From CAZAQV01 sp964487255 (lineage in GTDB: Bacteria > Myxococcota_A > Polyangia > Polyangiales > CAZAQV01): 64,000 bases of DNA. A program made the translations under genes and the position numbers. The notes beneath the pieces are model-generated. The model had not been told where the DNA came from and searched no databases. It was given only the letters and a program-made list of their open reading frames with translations. Shown piece by piece: positions 62,619-64,000 of this stretch (within the stretch, counting starts at the first letter, position 1; each line of letters begins with the position of its first letter). Location of the stretch: the NCBI GenBank assembly GCA_964487255.1, contig CAZAQV010000032.1, positions 3,521 to 67,520 of the forward strand, written 5' to 3'.

Positions 62619-63800
62619 ATGCGTTTTCTTGTATCTGTCATACCGGGCCACGGACACCTCCTGCCCATGGTTCCTGTCGCACGGAAACTCAAGCAAAGCG
62701 GTCACTCGGTCGTCATAACGACGAGCCGGTCATTTTTGCCAAAGGTCCGACAATACATTGACTCCGACTGTATCGATATCGGGCTGGACTGGAACGAGGC
62801 GGATGCGGTTGCAGAAGGAAAGCTTCATTTCATTGGCGAGGAATGGCCACTAAGTATTGTCGAGGACCTTCGAAAAGTCATTAGAGAACGGTCCATCGAT
62901 GCGGTGATCCACGGCCCTTTCGACCCAGGAGCTTGGGTGGCAAGTGAGTTGGAAAATGTGCCTGAAGTGTGCGTGGGATACAGCGTGCGACAGGTTTCGA
63001 TACCGTCGATAGGTGGTAACGACACACCCGAACGCAAAGCGCAGCGTTTGAGGTATTTGGCGAATGGAAGTTGGTCTCACGTTCGCAGCAAGTTCGGACT
63101 TCCGCCTCGAGCTAATTTCTTCTCAGATTTTCCCGGTGATGATCAGCTGACACTCGACTTGACAGCGCCAAGTCTGCATCCGTTCCCCGTCGAAATGAAC
63201 ATGAAACCGGTGGTCGAATGCCGCCTGGAGTTTGTGGTTCGGGATCGGGAAGGAACCACCGAAGTGGTCAAGAGGCTTGATCCTTCGCGACCCGTCGTAC
63301 ACTTCGCACTTGGCAGCCTGTACCAGCCAAGTCATTGGGGTTGGGCCGAGGAGCTGCTTCGCCGTGATCCACGGATGCAGCTCGTTGTGACCGGTAGACC
63401 TCCTCGTGAGCTTCTAGACAAAGGTGTCATAGCGCGGGACTGGTTGGACCACTCTTTGCTTCTCCCCCATGTCGACGTTTTTGTTCACCATGCGGGATGG
63501 GGTTCAATGATGGCGGCTCTCGCACACGGAGTACCGTCTGTTGTGTATCCCATGTTTGGGGATCAGTCCTATAACGCCTCACGACTACAGATGCTTGGGG
63601 CCGCCTATCCTCTTTGGTTTGGCGAAGGCAACTTCGGCACGGCGCAAGAATGGGCTGACGCCATCTTGTTGGTCAGCTCGAACGATAGGATTCGAGGTGT
63701 GTGCCAGCGGTTCCAGGAAGAGATCCAAGAGCTCGAGCCGATCGATTCGGCAGTTCCTCTGATCGAAAAGTTGGCGTCACAGCCTCGTGCCGCGGGCTAG
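62619..63800 (+). CDS. GT1/MGT-type glycosyltransferase
   Basis: 393 residues of the UDP-glycosyltransferase-like GT-B fold used in natural product and antibiotic glycosylation. The N-terminal acceptor domain starts VSVIPGHGHLLPMVPVARKL. The C-terminal donor domain has VVHFALGSLYQPSHW and the signature FVHHAGWGSMMAALAHGVP, then PMFGDQSYNASRLQMLGAAY. It would transfer an activated sugar to a small molecule or peptide. It lies about 300 bp after the peptide terminator on the same strand and within the AT-richer block. No sugar-biosynthesis genes are next to it. The Shine-Dalgarno is weak. The acceptor is unknown. Confidence 0.88.
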   Translation: MRFLVSVIPGHGHLLPMVPVARKLKQSGHSVVITTSRSFLPKVRQYIDSDCIDIGLDWNEADAVAEGKLHFIGEEWPLSIVEDLRKVIRERSIDAVIHGPFDPGAWVASELENVPEVCVGYSVRQVSIPSIGGNDTPERKAQRLRYLANGSWSHVRSKFGLPPRANFFSDFPGDDQLTLDLTAPSLHPFPVEMNMKPVVECRLEFVVRDREGTTEVVKRLDPSRPVVHFALGSLYQPSHWGWAEELLRRDPRMQLVVTGRPPRELLDKGVIARDWLDHSLLLPHVDVFVHHAGWGSMMAALAHGVPSVVYPMFGDQSYNASRLQMLGAAYPLWFGEGNFGTAQEWADAILLVSSNDRIRGVCQRFQEEIQELEPIDSAVPLIEKLASQPRAAG

Positions 63801-63987
63801 TTCGAAACTGCTACACCCTAAGATTTTGACGCCGAAAGTCAGAACAAAGCGTTGGTATAAACGTCCCCCCGAGCTGGAGAGTTGGCTCGATGGGGAGGAC
63901 ATCGTTTTCTATACCCGAAGACGTGCTCAGGCGGGTTATCCGCTTAAGGCAGACGATGAGCAACCAGGAGCGAGTGGGAGCATGTAG
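63787..63987 (+). CDS. Small hypothetical ORF at the right edge
   Basis: 66 codons from a GTG that overlaps the end of the glycosyltransferase gene. The product is basic at first (LTPKVRTKRWYKRPPELESW) and its last third is encoded by the right copy of the 32-bp direct repeat. No family is recognised. Without a good ribosome site it may be chance. Confidence 0.25.
   Translation: MPRASSKLLHPKILTPKVRTKRWYKRPPELESWLDGEDIVFYTRRRAQAGYPLKADDEQPGASGSM
63943..63974 (+). repeat. 32-bp direct repeat, right copy
   Basis: Right copy of the repeat at 62341-62372 (29 of 32 bases the same). It is followed up to the window edge by a further GGAGCGAG-like motif (TAGGAGCGAGCGCGAT), which recalls GAGAGCGAGTGCGAT at about 62073. 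The repeat family may continue past the edge. Confidence 0.7.
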
Positions 63988-64000
63988 GAGCGAGCGCGAT

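Overview
The window reads as a piece of a draft genome or metagenome bin from a Myxococcota bacterium, with visibly high GC over most of its length. This is inference from gene content. It has a long lipoprotein built from about 25 myxococcus-type Cys-rich (DUF4215) repeats, a DUF1552/DUF1592 secreted protein pair, a zinc-ribbon/Ser-Thr kinase/AAA/TPR regulator, many lipoproteins with vWA, PI-PLC-like or retropepsin-like domains, and an unlinked SctV/FlhA export-gate gene. No tRNA, rRNA or CRISPR array was seen. A run of 100 Ns at 18501-18600 marks a scaffold gap.

Layout. 1-5.4 kb: a DHH phosphoesterase cut by the left edge, a PI-PLC-like lipoprotein, a small secreted protein and an unusual protein with three DsbA-like domains. 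5.4-13.8 kb: phosphate transport (pit and its DUF47 partner), a heme-oxygenase-fold protein, SctV/FlhA, then recR-ybaB-dnaX and a membrane protein. dnaX carries an A10 run followed at once by a -1 frame stop. 13.9-23.4 kb: the large kinase, rpsT, icd, a tandem 87-bp repeat containing the gap, kbl-tdh (threonine to glycine), murJ and engB. 23.7-34.4 kb: the DUF1552/DUF1592 pair, a PspA-like coiled coil, a polytopic membrane protein, a hydrolase, a twin-retropepsin lipoprotein, a carotenoid oxygenase and a thiolase. 34.6-43 kb: a PGM1-like ATP-grasp ligase, a permease-USP fusion, a GST, a small CDP-sugar island (rfbF, rfbG and an internally deleted wecG/tagA), and trhO. 43-56.8 kb: the Cys-rich repeat lipoprotein, a class II aldolase, a PilZ regulator, two more lipoproteins, an ABC-F ATPase and an ABC exporter.

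57-64 kb is different: the genes look AT-richer and spacers are longer. On the minus strand lie an HlyD-like export adaptor and two overlapping JmjC/cupin-4 oxygenases. Divergent on the plus strand is a 27-residue ORF with a near-perfect Shine-Dalgarno sequence (MKIKTKVKAGRGW at its start, two Cys in its C-terminal half) and a strong terminator, followed by a GT1-family glycosyltransferase flanked by 32-bp direct repeats. I read this as a candidate RiPP (ribosomally made, modified peptide) locus in which JmjC oxygenases, and perhaps the glycosyltransferase, act on a very short precursor exported through the HlyD adaptor. It is the best candidate here for an undescribed system. No LanM, YcaO, radical SAM or C39 peptidase is visible in the window, and the locus may continue past the right edge.
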